Shown here piece after piece: positions 43,888 through 53,659 of a stretch of DNA of 56,105 bases. Position 1 is the first letter of the stretch. Each line of letters begins with the position of its first letter. The stretch covers positions 1 through 56,105 of the forward strand of contig CAYLRO010000016.1 of the NCBI GenBank assembly GCA_964386635.1, in the 5' to 3' direction. This stretch comes from Sabulitectum sp964386635 (GTDB lineage: Bacteria > Fermentibacterota > Fermentibacteria > Fermentibacterales > JCC-6). The position numbers and the translations under genes were made by a program. The notes under the pieces are model-generated. The model saw only the letters and a list, made by a program, of their open reading frames with translations. It did no database searches and was not told the origin of the DNA.

Positions 43888-44526
43888 CTACATCAAACCG
43901 GCAAAAAGATCGTCACCAATTGTTGAGAGGACTGTCAGTTCTCTCTGGCCGCCAGCGAGAAATACTCGCTTTTCCCCCAGTATTTCCCTTAATCTCCTGT
44001 CACCTGTTGAGATCCGTCTTTTCAGTTCAGATGTCGAAAGAACTGTAAGGTGAAGCTCTCTGGCGGTTTCATCTGGAAATTCCATAGTGCATGCCTTCAC
44101 TGCTTCCATGGATGTTTCACCGATAATCATCAGTTTCAACGGTGAGTTTTCCTGAGCTTTTCCCTCAGCATAGTCTCCATAGATAAACGCCATTCCTATT
44201 GGATCCCTGCACCCCTCAAGGCTGGACTGCAACAGGTCCATGAGACCTGTGGTCTTGGAAAAGATGGACCTGAGTTCACTGAATATGAGGTTATTGGTAT
44301 TTGCCTGATAATGTACCTGGTTTCCCAGATTACTCCTGGTAATGATCCCTGCAAGGGCCAGCTTTGAAACTTCTCTCTGAACTGCTCCCCTGCCGCAATC
44401 CAGCAGTCTGATAAGCTCAAGAAGGTAGAAAGACCTGTCCGGGTTGAGAACGAAAGTTGCCAGAACTTTCCTCCTGACCTTTCCGAAAAGGCTTTCCCCC
44501 AGCATTTCATTCGGATTATTACTCAT
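43888..44526 (-). CDS. HTH protein fused to a degenerate nucleotidyltransferase domain
   Basis: 212 residues. The N-terminal winged helix-turn-helix (GKVRRKVLATFVLN, SFYLLELIRLLDCGRG, AVQREVSKLALAGII) is ArsR/MarR-like. The C-terminal part aligns by eye to the MNT/KNT nucleotidyltransferase pattern. However, the usual GS becomes GD (AFIYGDYAEGK), and the catalytic D-x-D is replaced by SPLKL, so catalysis is probably lost. This suggests a DNA-binding regulator that may sense a nucleotide. It has a strong promoter but no ribosome-binding site, so it is predicted leaderless. Confidence 0.75.
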   Translation of the reverse strand: MSNNPNEMLGESLFGKVRRKVLATFVLNPDRSFYLLELIRLLDCGRGAVQREVSKLALAGIITRSNLGNQVHYQANTNNLIFSELRSIFSKTTGLMDLLQSSLEGCRDPIGMAFIYGDYAEGKAQENSPLKLMIIGETSMEAVKACTMEFPDETARELHLTVLSTSELKRRISTGDRRLREILGEKRVFLAGGQRELTVLSTIGDDLFAGLM

Positions 44527-44531
44527 ATTGG

Positions 44532-44543
44532 GTACATTAGTAC
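44532..44543. promoter_or_regulatory. Possible autoregulatory operator GTAC-N4-GTAC
   Basis: GTACATTAGTAC covers the -10 element of the HTH gene. Two GTAC palindromes four bases apart make a dimer-sized symmetric site. Repressor binding is inferred only. Confidence 0.35.
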
Positions 44544-44561
44544 TTTCAGAGGGTATGTCAA
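44534..44561 (-). promoter_or_regulatory. Promoter of the HTH-nucleotidyltransferase gene, predicted leaderless
   Basis: Reverse strand: perfect TTGACA (44561-44556), 16-base spacer, TAATGT (44539-44534). The start codon is only seven bases past the -10 element, so transcription should begin at or next to the ATG. Confidence 0.6.
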
Positions 44562-44586
44562 GTCTTTCCCTGAATGCCAGGGCTCT

Positions 44587-45831
44587 TCAGCTGATTATGC
44601 CGTTCTCTCTTCCTACTGCTATAAAGGCATCAATGGCACGATCAAGCTGCTCGGTAGTATGAGCCGCACTCAACTGTACTCTTATCCTGGACTGGCCAAT
44701 TGCAACTACAGGAAAGAAAAAACCGATTGCATACACACCATGTGCGAGAAGATCTTTTGCAAATTTCTGCGCTAGAACCGCATCATTCTCATAACCACCG
44801 AACATGATGGGAACTATTGCTGTATCGCCCTCAAGGACCCTGAAGCCGGCTTCCTTTATACCCTTCCGGAAATACCTTGCATTGCTGTGCACCCTGTCTC
44901 TGTAATCTGTTGTTCCGGTTATCATGTCGAGAACCTTAAGAGTTGCACCAACAACACAGGGAGCCACGGTATTTGAAAAGATGTACGGCCTGGACATCTG
45001 GCGAAGCCAGTGGATAAGCTCCTGTCTGCCGGACGCACAACCTCCACTTGCTCCGCCAAGAGCTTTTCCGAAGGTTGTTGTTATGATGTCCACCCGGCCC
45101 ATTACCTGATGATGTTCATGGGTTCCCCGGCCAGTTTTACCCATGTAGCCTGTCCCGTGACTGTCATCAACCATGAGAATAGCATCGTACCTGTCACACA
45201 GTTCAACTATGTCTTTAAGAGGTGCTATGTCTCCGTTCATACTGAAAACACCATCTGTAGCCACCATTCGGTATCTGCAGTTCTGCACTTCTTCGCTTTT
45301 AAGAATCTCTTCCAGCCCGGAGAGCTCTTTTCCATCGAAAGTGCGTTTCCCCAGCCCTGTGAAGTTATGACTGTAGATGTACCTTTTCGCTTTGCAGAGC
45401 CTTACTCCTGAGATAATGGAGGCGTGGTTCAACTGATCTGCAATGATGGCGCTGTCCTGCTCCAGAAAGGGTTCAAATATCCCTGCGTTGGCATCGTAGC
45501 AAGCTGCATAAAGAATAGTGTCATCAGTGCCCAGGAACTGAGACATTCTGTTCTCAAGCTCCTTGTGAATGTCCTGTGTTCCGCATATGAATCTGACGCT
45601 TGACATCCCGTAACCTCTGGAATCCACTGTATCCTTTGCTGCCTGGCAAACATCGGGATTGGAGGAGAGCCCAAGATAGTTGTTTGCGCAGAAGTTCAGT
45701 ACTTTGCCTCTACCTTCAACCTCTATCTCGGTTCCCTGCGGGGAAGCGATTATTCTTTCCTCTTTGTAGAGTCCCTGAGTCTTCCGCTTTTCTATAAGCT
45801 CTGTGAGATCACCATATATTTTTCGAGACAT
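44587..45831 (-). CDS. kbl: Glycine C-acetyltransferase (2-amino-3-ketobutyrate CoA ligase)
   Basis: 414 residues from ATG 45831 (MSRKIYGDL), which has AAGGGA upstream; an earlier ATG at 45855 lacks one. Kbl cleaves 2-amino-3-ketobutyrate with CoA into glycine and acetyl-CoA using PLP. Motifs: NFCANNYLGLSSNP, YGMSSVRFICGTQD, ILMVDDSHGTGYMG and the PLP lysine in TTTFGKALGGASGG. Alpha-oxoamine synthase relatives such as BioF are alternatives, but these sequences favour Kbl, and an epimerase-type threonine dehydrogenase is encoded at 38878-39828. Confidence 0.92.
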   Translation of the reverse strand: MSRKIYGDLTELIEKRKTQGLYKEERIIASPQGTEIEVEGRGKVLNFCANNYLGLSSNPDVCQAAKDTVDSRGYGMSSVRFICGTQDIHKELENRMSQFLGTDDTILYAACYDANAGIFEPFLEQDSAIIADQLNHASIISGVRLCKAKRYIYSHNFTGLGKRTFDGKELSGLEEILKSEEVQNCRYRMVATDGVFSMNGDIAPLKDIVELCDRYDAILMVDDSHGTGYMGKTGRGTHEHHQVMGRVDIITTTFGKALGGASGGCASGRQELIHWLRQMSRPYIFSNTVAPCVVGATLKVLDMITGTTDYRDRVHSNARYFRKGIKEAGFRVLEGDTAIVPIMFGGYENDAVLAQKFAKDLLAHGVYAIGFFFPVVAIGQSRIRVQLSAAHTTEQLDRAIDAFIAVGRENGIIS

Positions 45832-45884
45832 TCCGGTTCCCTTCATAATCATCATCTTTTACTGTGACCGGTATGGTCGCCGGA

Positions 45885-45914
45885 ATTATAACTCTGGAGA
45901 GAAGCAGAAGGCAA
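45885..45914 (-). promoter_or_regulatory. Promoter of kbl
   Basis: Reverse strand: TTGCCT (45914-45909), 18-base spacer, perfect TATAAT (45890-45885). It lies 54 bases before the kbl start, so kbl can be transcribed independently of the upstream lytic-transglycosylase operon. Confidence 0.55.
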
Positions 45915-45925
45915 AAACGGAATAA

Positions 45926-48085
45926 TCAGTTGTATTCAGGCCATACATGCTTGTATATCAGATAATTATGGCTGACTATCTCAACATACTTCTTGGTTTC
46001 GTTGTATGTGATCCTGCTGAAGAACTCCTGAGTAGATGAATCTTCCCATCCCCACCTGACAGCATTGTGAGGACCGCCATTGTAACCGGCCAGTGTTCCC
46101 GGAATATCCCAGTTGAAGCTGGAACCGTATCCGGAAATGCACGCAGTTCCATACAGGATGGATGTTGCCGGATCATAGAGAATATCCGGAGAATAGCTCT
46201 CAACCCATCCGTGTTCAATGGCGACGTACTCTGATGTGCTGGGGATCATCTGTATAAGACCTCTTGCCCCTGCTGTGGAGAAGCAGTTGGGCTGGAAGGC
46301 ACTTTCCTGCTTCATTATGGCCCATAGAAGAAGGGGATCCATACTGAAAGACTCTGCTGTTTCCGTAACTTCATCAGCCCAGGCAGCAGGGTATCGGAGC
46401 CGCCACAGATCCAGCGGCCGATTGTCGTCCTCAAGGCTCCAGATTCTCCATGCTGCGGAAGGTCCTCTCTCCCACACATCATGCGCCAGATAGAACGGGG
46501 CAAGTCTGTAGACATCACCTGCCTCTTCTTCAGCCTGGCTGAAAAGATCAAGGGCCCATGCTCTGCAATCAGCTTTCAGGAGGATCAATCCATTCCATGC
46601 ACTGGCAGGCGGTTCCGCTTCCGGTTTACCATTTCTGGCCATCCAGGCCCCCAGGGGTTCACTGATGTATTCAGGTTGCCAGGATGGAAGACCAAGATAC
46701 TCTCTGGCAAACTCCGCAGGAAGACTCTCAGGCTTATCAGCAATCAGCCTCTCAAGAACACCTCTCCCGCTTTCATCACCTGTTTCCATCTTCAGAAAAC
46801 CGTACCAGTACCTGGAACCCGGGCGGTAAACACTTTGAGTCCACCTGGCATTGAAATCTCCGAAAGCTTCAATGGCTTCTGCTGTTCTACCGGTTTTCAT
46901 CAACCCCAGACATATGTAGAACTGAGCATCATCCACAGTGCTGTTCGACGGGTACCGCCTGACAGTCTCCTGGAAGTAAGGAATGGATTCTTCCCATAGT
47001 CCATTCTCTGCCAGAAGACTTCCCCTGTACCATGGCAGATTACTTACACGACTGTGGGAAGGGCACGACCGCTGATAAATATCAAGCTGTTCCATTGCCT
47101 GATCAACAAGTCCCATTGCAGCCAGATCACGGCCGAGATTGATCAGGGCATCAGGAGCGTCCTGCCCATCAGGCCACCTGTCCATATACAGTCTCAGAAG
47201 GTCAATAGCCTCCTGGTAACGTCCCAGACGGTCTCTGGTTCTGGCTCCAAGGTAAACGGCGCGGGCAGGAGGAGACTGTGAATTAACAGCGATATCATGC
47301 ACTTCATTCCACAATCCTCCGGCATAGAATGGATCAATAAGCTGTGAAGCAAGAGATGAGTCTGCAAGAACTTCATCCCTTATCAGTTCGTATGCTGAAG
47401 CATGAATGTCACCGGCAGGCCAGAGGTTGAATGACTGAAGAAAATCCCGCGTTCCCCCTGCCCCCCTTGCCCTTCCTCTGAAGTGGTAGAACCTGGACAT
47501 GAGCTGGTCGTTATCCTGCTCCAGAGCAGTATTCCACAGGAACTGCTGGGCATTCATATCTCCTGTTCCCAGTGCAGCCCTGTAGTCTGCCAGAAGAAGG
47601 TCCATACCGGCCCTTCCCGGAAGCTCATGGATGGTTTCAAGAAGACTGTCTGCAAGCCCGGGATCCCAGCTGAGAAGAGATTCAGCCGCCATGAGAAGAA
47701 TGTACTCAGGCAGCTCATATTTACCTGCTCTGATCCCTTGAAGAACAGCAGGCACAACCTGACTGCCGCCTGCGCGGAGAGCCCTGAAAGGTGCTGTATT
47801 GTCCGTGGATTCAAGAAGAATTTCCGCTGCTGCAGGGAAAACTCCCTCTGCGGCCTGTACGGCTGACTCTGCAAGAGCCAGCCTCTGGAATGAGCCTGGC
47901 TGCAGAAGAAGTGCTGCAGAAAGATAACATTCAGATGCAGCCTGCTCCTCGCCGCATTCCCGAAGAGAGTCGGCCTCGGCTGCTATCAGAAGGCTTCTCT
48001 CTGAACTGCTCAGTTGAGTGGCTACCTCAGGAGCAGTTCCACAGCTCAGCAGCAGGAGGAAAAGAAATAGTAAGCAGTTTCTCAA
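45926..48085 (-). CDS. Slt70-like lytic transglycosylase lipoprotein with helical repeats
   Basis: 719 residues. Lipobox near residue 15 (LLLLSCGTA). A long helical superhelix with TPR-like pairs (about 20-560) precedes the SLT domain, whose catalytic Glu is in IMKQESAFQPN, followed by STAGARGLIQMIPST and GTLAGYNGGPHNAVRW. It should cleave MurNAc-GlcNAc bonds in peptidoglycan, forming 1,6-anhydroMurNAc. Last gene of a four-gene operon that opens with another lytic transglycosylase. Confidence 0.9.
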   Translation of the reverse strand: MRNCLLFLFLLLLSCGTAPEVATQLSSSERSLLIAAEADSLRECGEEQAASECYLSAALLLQPGSFQRLALAESAVQAAEGVFPAAAEILLESTDNTAPFRALRAGGSQVVPAVLQGIRAGKYELPEYILLMAAESLLSWDPGLADSLLETIHELPGRAGMDLLLADYRAALGTGDMNAQQFLWNTALEQDNDQLMSRFYHFRGRARGAGGTRDFLQSFNLWPAGDIHASAYELIRDEVLADSSLASQLIDPFYAGGLWNEVHDIAVNSQSPPARAVYLGARTRDRLGRYQEAIDLLRLYMDRWPDGQDAPDALINLGRDLAAMGLVDQAMEQLDIYQRSCPSHSRVSNLPWYRGSLLAENGLWEESIPYFQETVRRYPSNSTVDDAQFYICLGLMKTGRTAEAIEAFGDFNARWTQSVYRPGSRYWYGFLKMETGDESGRGVLERLIADKPESLPAEFAREYLGLPSWQPEYISEPLGAWMARNGKPEAEPPASAWNGLILLKADCRAWALDLFSQAEEEAGDVYRLAPFYLAHDVWERGPSAAWRIWSLEDDNRPLDLWRLRYPAAWADEVTETAESFSMDPLLLWAIMKQESAFQPNCFSTAGARGLIQMIPSTSEYVAIEHGWVESYSPDILYDPATSILYGTACISGYGSSFNWDIPGTLAGYNGGPHNAVRWGWEDSSTQEFFSRITYNETKKYVEIVSHNYLIYKHVWPEYN

Positions 48086-50091
48086 CTACTGATCTTCCCT
48101 GTAACCGTACTTTGCAAGCTCGGCCTTCAGCTCAGGATTATCCGGTGCCCCTCTGAGACAGGTTTCAAGATGTTCTACTGCCTCATCGTGCCTGTCCAGA
48201 TCAACCAGGGCTCTGCTGTAGGCAACGGAAGTTCTCACTGAGGGATCTCCGCTGAGAATGGTGCTCTTCAGGAATTCTATTGTTTCTTCGGCACGGTGTG
48301 TACTCACCATGATGAGGCCGAGGCCTGAGATCGCAGGCTCAAGTTCAGGAGAAACCTCAAGGGCTTTTCTGAACATGGTCTCCGCTTCTTCCAGTTCTCC
48401 CTGTGCAGCAAGTACCTGAGCAGTGTTACACAATAGCTCTGGATTCTCCGGAGCAATGGAAAGAGCCTCTCTTAACAGCTTGTCAGCTTCAGTGTACTCT
48501 GCCCTGTTGAAGTGGGATACTGCCCTGGAGTTAATCTCATTCACACGGTCCTGCTGGGCCCTGTCGGCAAATCTGGAAGTGAGTTCTACCATCTGTCCTG
48601 TCATGTCGCTGCTGAGTTTGAGACCGCTTTTAAGCTCGGTTTTCACATTCTCAAGCGTTTCCTCGGTTTTCTCAAGAGAGTTTTCTGCTTTTTCCAGAAC
48701 CTCAGTAGTTTTCTCCTTCAGCTTATCCACAGATCCTGCGATATCCTCAGTCATCTTATCCAGAATTGGAGGTATTCCGTTAACTGCAGCAATCACCTCA
48801 GTGCCGGACGAGGCAATTTTTTCTTTTACCTGCTCCACTGAGCCTGTGATCTGCTCTATGAATGCCCTGTCCTCAGAATTCTTACGTATCTCCTCAAGCT
48901 TTTCACTGACTGTGTCGAGTTTCTGCTCCACCTTAACCATCATGGTTTCAGGCATTTTACCCATTGCCGCTGCAAGATCATCAATTGCCGGCTTGATTTC
49001 CTCGCCGAGTTTCAATGCTTCCAGTGAGGTTTTCATTGTATCGAACTTCTCAAGAACAGGCGCAAGGTCCAACTGCTGAACCTCTTCATTACTTCCAGCG
49101 GCTGTTATCGCGTCCTTCAAAAGGTCAAGTTTTTCAATAACAGGTGTGAAATCCACTGCGGTGTCCTGAGCGGCGCCGGAGGCGGTTACTGCATCTTTCA
49201 GAATGTCAAGCTTTTCAAGAACCGGTGTGAAGTCCACTGCTGCAGTGTCCTGAGCGGCGCCCAGGGCGGTTACTGCATCCTTCAAAAGGTCAAGCTTCTC
49301 AAGAACCGGCGTGAAGTCCACTGCGGTGTTCTGAGCGGCGCCCAGGGCGGTTACTGCATCCTTCAGAAGGTCAAGCTTTTCAAGAACCGGTGTGAAGTCC
49401 ACTGCTGCGGTTTCCTGAGCAGCGCCCGGGGCGGTTAATGCATCCTTCAGAAGGTCAAGCTNNNNNNNNNNNNNNNNNNNNNNNNNNNNNNNNNNNNNNN
49501 NNNNNNNNNNNNNNNNNNNNNNNNNNNNNNNNNNNNNNNNNNNNNNNNNNNNNNNNNNNNNGCGGTTTCCTGAGCAGCGCCCGGGGCGGTTAATGCATCC
49601 TTCAGAAGGTCAAGCTTCTCAAGAACCGGTGTGAAGTCCACTGCTGCTGCCTCATGAGAACCGGCTTCTCCAGAAACAGGTGCCAGGGATTCCAGTGCCC
49701 CTTTCAGTTCCTCAAGCTTATCCAGAACAGGAGTCAGGTCAATTTGAGTTCCAGCATCTGCTGCCGGGGCTGATGAAATCAGTGCTTCCTTCAGTTCGTC
49801 CAGCTTGTCCAGAACAGGCTTATCGTCATGAGGTGCAACCTGGCCTGATCCCGGTTCAACCGAGATTTCAGAAATCGCGCTGTTAATGGAATCAAGTTTT
49901 TCAAGAACAGGAGTAAGGTCAATTGGCTCAGGAACCTCAATCTGCCCTGCTGGTTTTCCTTCAGAAAGCACTGTATGAATAGAATCGAGTTTTTCACCAA
50001 GAGAATCAATCTTGGAGCCTATTCCCAGAACTGCCCTGCCCAGCTCAACCAGAAGCTGCTCAGTGGTAAGTCCCTTTGGATTCTCAGCCAT
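48086..50091 (-). CDS. Coiled-coil repeat protein with C-terminal TPRs (interrupted by an assembly gap)
   Basis: One gene, from ATG 50091 (with GGAGGG upstream) to 48086, interrupted by 100 N. The N-terminus (MAENPKGLTTEQLLVELGR) leads into Leu/Lys-rich units of 27-28 residues such as VDFTPVLEKLDLLKDAV. Four heptads per unit suggest a coiled coil. A non-repetitive coiled-coil stretch follows (TEVLEKAENSLEKTEETLE), then about four TPRs (YTEADKLLREALSIAPENPE, LEEAETMFRKALEVSPELEP). No signal or membrane segment, so cytoplasmic. True length is unknown because the gap lies in near-identical repeats. Probably a scaffold or tether. Confidence 0.8.
49080..49680 (-). repeat. Tandem 81-84-bp coding repeats of the coiled-coil protein
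   Basis: At least six close copies of the unit (VDFTPVLEKLD to GAAQ-TA) are visible around the gap, and more diverged copies continue towards the gene's N-terminus. Units differ by one codon in length. Sequences on both sides of the gap are identical over the ~50 bases compared, so the copy number is unresolved. Confidence 0.85.
49462..49561. other. Assembly gap (100 N)
   Basis: Exactly 100 unknown bases, a placeholder scaffold-gap length. It lies within the tandem repeats, probably because the repeats could not be assembled. The reading frames on either side do not match with this length, so the true gap size differs. Confidence 0.98.
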
Positions 50092-50105
50092 TTTTCCCTC
50101 CAATA

Positions 50106-53100
50106 TCAATTAAAACTATAGGTTATTATATCAAGTGATGTGCTGCTGTTATTTACCTTGCCTGTTCTGTGAAGATATCCCGGGTGTTTCTCTGAGAGCA
50201 GTCTCCGGGATGCTTCCGCCTCCTGTCTGTTACCCATACACTCAAGGGCATAGCACAGACGGGCAAGGAAGGCAGGATCGGATGAGTCACTGTATGCTTT
50301 TCTCCAGACCCCGCAGGCAGCTGACCTGTCGCCTGCCCTCCAGAGAACTTCTCCGGTATTCACCGGGTCATCTTCAACGCCCTGTTTTGCAAGATATTCA
50401 CTGAATCTTCCTGATCGGATAAGACTTTCAGGAGAGTCGGATGAAGAATCGGATTCCTTACGGGCCTTCCTGACCTTTGCCAGCAAAGCTGAATCTCCTC
50501 TGGCCATTGAGAATGCCTCTGGTATTCTTTCAGACAACAGAAGCAGGGTCACCACCTGTTTAACCGTAAGTGAACCCGCTTCACCGGCAGTAGGCATATA
50601 GACACTTACAATACTACCCGCCGCCTCTGCGTATTCTTCAGATCCTTCCCTCAACAGTTCTTCTGCCAGACTGAACAGTCTGCTCTTTGAGCCACACCTT
50701 ATCAGCATGGAAACCGCAGCGGAAAGCTGTTCTTTATCAACCTGCAGGATTCCCCGGGGGAAAAGTCTTTCAATGGATGATTCAGCAGTTTCACCGGAAG
50801 AGCAAAGCTCAAGGAAATCCATCCGGAGGTCTTCAAATTCAACAGCGTCTTCAAGAAGCTTCTCAGATCTGTTCACACCGGATTGAGCCAGTTTTTTACG
50901 GATAAGATGTGCTTCAGACTGATAACCGGCTTTCTCAGCAACTACCTCAAGCTGGACCAGAGCATCAGTCTGTTCCCGGGCAGACCATGCAATTCTGGCA
51001 TTCGTTATCATGGAACAGGGCAGCTTAACCCATTCGGGCATGTCCAGTACTGTAAATCCCCGGGAATCTGCAGATGCCAGAGCAAGAAGCATTTTGAGAA
51101 CAGGATTCGAAATTTTACTGACGCCAATTCTTTCATGGAGATCAGGTTCAAGGCAGACAGCCCTTATGAGAAGATCTGAAGGATCAAAGTCCTTGAGTTT
51201 TTCCATTCCCAGTTCAGCTGCAAAGAGCATACCGTGGGCATAGTTCTTCTCAACGGAGTAGCTGGCTCCTTTTTCAACAAGTTCTTCTATAAGGCCGGAA
51301 TCACCCTCGGCAGCAATACCTGCTTCCTCCCTGTAACCAACGGGATTCTCAGCATACAACCGAGCCAGTGCCAGGGATCCATGAAGCTCATGAGCACCTG
51401 CAGTGGTCTGAACAACCTGTTCAAGAAACTCAAGAACCTCAGCCTTATCCAGCATCGGGTGCAGTGTTTCAGCAGCACTTTTTACATTTCCAGTGTTCAA
51501 ATCAGCTTTGGCAAGAGCAATCACACCTGATGTGGAACCGCGATCCTTCTCGATCAGAATGTAAAGAACTGCTTTTGCCAGAGATGCTGTTTTCTCAGAA
51601 GCAGCCGCACGGGAAAGAGCTTCTGTGGCTTTCTCTCTATCTCCGGATGCAACTGCACTGCAGCCCTCCACAAGATTCAGAATGCTTTCGTCGCCAGGGT
51701 CAAGATTCTTCACCGAGGCTGCGCCTGTGCCCGGTTTGCCTGTATCAATGAAATACTGCATCCTGAAGAAAACTGTTCTCGAATCGGAACCGAGAACAAC
51801 TTCAGTGGCAAGGTCATCCATCCATTCCCTGGAATCAGTACTGGCAAGAAGTGGCAGCAGCTTGGCTACAACCTCGCCTCTGCCATACTTGTTCAGGGTT
51901 CTGAAAAGCTCGTTTGGATTCATTGCGGAAATAGATGAGAACGGTAGAGATGACACAACTCCGGTTACTCTGTCGACAAGATCAGGTGACTCCATTGCCT
52001 GTGTCAGTAATGCGGCACTGTCGCCGGGCTTTCCACTCTGGAGAATAGCCTTGGCAGCAAGAAGCATACCTGCAGGAGTAACAGCCTCAAAAGAGGAATT
52101 CAAAAGGTCCTCTCCACGGTCTTTCATAAGATTGCTGTCGAAGATGGCTAAATAACCTTCTTCAGCAACTTTTTCTCCTCCGAGAACAAGTTCAAACCAG
52201 TCTGCTGCTGAATCTGAACCTGCTCCGCTCTTTGCTCCTGAAGCCGCCCTCAATCTCCGCAGTTCAGGATGACCGGACATCAGATGATCAAATCTGCCAA
52301 GCACCGAGACAATATCCTGTTTGGATTTAACATCATGCCTTGCAGAGAGATGCTTCAATGTTGCCGAAGCTTCTCCTCCCCTGCGAAGAACAAGAAGAAC
52401 CACCGCAAGAAGCGTAAGAACAGCTGCGCTGGTACGATCTCTTTTAAGCAGCAGCTGCAACTTCTCAAGTACCCATTCAGGAGATTCGTCAGTACGGTGG
52501 ACAAGAATCTTTACAGCTTCCTCAACAGAACCTTTTTCAACAAGGAATTCACCAAGTTTGCCTGTAACCAGTCCGTCTCTGTCTATTCCGCTCTCAATGA
52601 AGCTCTGACAGATATCCACCACAGGTGATTCAGCAACATCGGGACACTGAAATGCCCGTTCGACCGAGTCCAGAGCCTGAGTATTCTCTCCCCTTGACAG
52701 TCGCAGTCTGGCCTGAAGTAGGTGCACTCTTGCGGAACCAGAGGCTCCCAGTACCATTCCGGATACAGCCTGTTCCAGAAGAGAGGAATTGCTGTGCTTC
52801 TCGATGAGTGGATCAAGAATGAGACAGGCCTCGTTAACTCTGCCGGCCTGAGTCATGAGCCTGGCAAGGGAAATCTCTGATTTGGGTGTGCTGTCGTGTG
52901 GAACAAGTTCCTTCTCAACAAGTGATATCGCTCTGTTCAGGATCTCTGATTCAGCATCATACAGGCTGGGAAGCTCAGAGATGGCTCTCTCCCTGTCTCC
53001 GATAGCCGTGAGGACTCGAATCCTTTTCAGATTAACTTCCATGTCAGTTCCGCCGGTTCTGGCTGCTATCCAGCCTGACAGCCGTGCAAGGCTTTCCTCG

Positions 53101-53654
53101 GGAAACCTGCATCTTTCTGCTGCGTCAACGAGAACATCCATGGCTGCTCTTGGATTCCCCTTGTGCAGAGTAATGACTGACCATGCCAGTATGCGGTCGA
53201 TCCCTGCACCAAGCTCTCTTCCGGTAACACCACTGAGAGCCTGCCATGAGCTGTGAATGGAATCAGCAAATCTGTTGACCGTTACTCTTTCCGTTCTTCC
53301 CAGAAGATCTGAAAGACCGTTGAAATCCTTCTGATGAAGCCTGCTTTTCCAGATCACACGGAGAAGCTCTATGGACCTGGGGAACTGCGCCTGTTTCTCC
53401 TCCAGAAGCCTGGTAACTGTCATCCTGAGATCAGAATGCCTTCTGATCACCTTCTCACCGATTCGACCGCCCAGGTCCGGGTGCCCTATATCCATGAGAA
53501 ATGGAACCAGCTTGGCTGCAATATCGTGATCTTCCATAAGATTATCGAGCTCTTCCTCGATCATAACAGCAGACTGGTCCACCATATCGCTGGAAGCCAG
53601 GTCCTGTATCTTTTTGAAAGTTCTCTGAGCCTTTGATCCAAAGAGAAACGCCAT
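50106..53654 (-). CDS. Giant helical-repeat (TPR-like) cytoplasmic protein
   Basis: 1182 residues. No signal peptide or membrane segment. It is almost wholly predicted helical repeat of about 35-40 residues with degenerate TPR character, for example PRAAMDVLVDAAERCRFPE, GRVNEACLILDPLIEKHS, ENTQALDSVERAFQCPDV and RGEVVAKLLPLL. I see no catalytic motif. The N-terminus (MAFLFGSKAQRTFKKIQDLA) is basic and amphipathic and may contact the membrane. It lies five bases after the upstream lytic-transglycosylase gene and 14 bases before the coiled-coil gene, so all three are one operon. A scaffold role is the simplest guess. Confidence 0.75.
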   Translation of the reverse strand: MAFLFGSKAQRTFKKIQDLASSDMVDQSAVMIEEELDNLMEDHDIAAKLVPFLMDIGHPDLGGRIGEKVIRRHSDLRMTVTRLLEEKQAQFPRSIELLRVIWKSRLHQKDFNGLSDLLGRTERVTVNRFADSIHSSWQALSGVTGRELGAGIDRILAWSVITLHKGNPRAAMDVLVDAAERCRFPEESLARLSGWIAARTGGTDMEVNLKRIRVLTAIGDRERAISELPSLYDAESEILNRAISLVEKELVPHDSTPKSEISLARLMTQAGRVNEACLILDPLIEKHSNSSLLEQAVSGMVLGASGSARVHLLQARLRLSRGENTQALDSVERAFQCPDVAESPVVDICQSFIESGIDRDGLVTGKLGEFLVEKGSVEEAVKILVHRTDESPEWVLEKLQLLLKRDRTSAAVLTLLAVVLLVLRRGGEASATLKHLSARHDVKSKQDIVSVLGRFDHLMSGHPELRRLRAASGAKSGAGSDSAADWFELVLGGEKVAEEGYLAIFDSNLMKDRGEDLLNSSFEAVTPAGMLLAAKAILQSGKPGDSAALLTQAMESPDLVDRVTGVVSSLPFSSISAMNPNELFRTLNKYGRGEVVAKLLPLLASTDSREWMDDLATEVVLGSDSRTVFFRMQYFIDTGKPGTGAASVKNLDPGDESILNLVEGCSAVASGDREKATEALSRAAASEKTASLAKAVLYILIEKDRGSTSGVIALAKADLNTGNVKSAAETLHPMLDKAEVLEFLEQVVQTTAGAHELHGSLALARLYAENPVGYREEAGIAAEGDSGLIEELVEKGASYSVEKNYAHGMLFAAELGMEKLKDFDPSDLLIRAVCLEPDLHERIGVSKISNPVLKMLLALASADSRGFTVLDMPEWVKLPCSMITNARIAWSAREQTDALVQLEVVAEKAGYQSEAHLIRKKLAQSGVNRSEKLLEDAVEFEDLRMDFLELCSSGETAESSIERLFPRGILQVDKEQLSAAVSMLIRCGSKSRLFSLAEELLREGSEEYAEAAGSIVSVYMPTAGEAGSLTVKQVVTLLLLSERIPEAFSMARGDSALLAKVRKARKESDSSSDSPESLIRSGRFSEYLAKQGVEDDPVNTGEVLWRAGDRSAACGVWRKAYSDSSDPAFLARLCYALECMGNRQEAEASRRLLSEKHPGYLHRTGKVNNSSTSLDIITYSFN

Positions 53655-53659
53655 GATAC

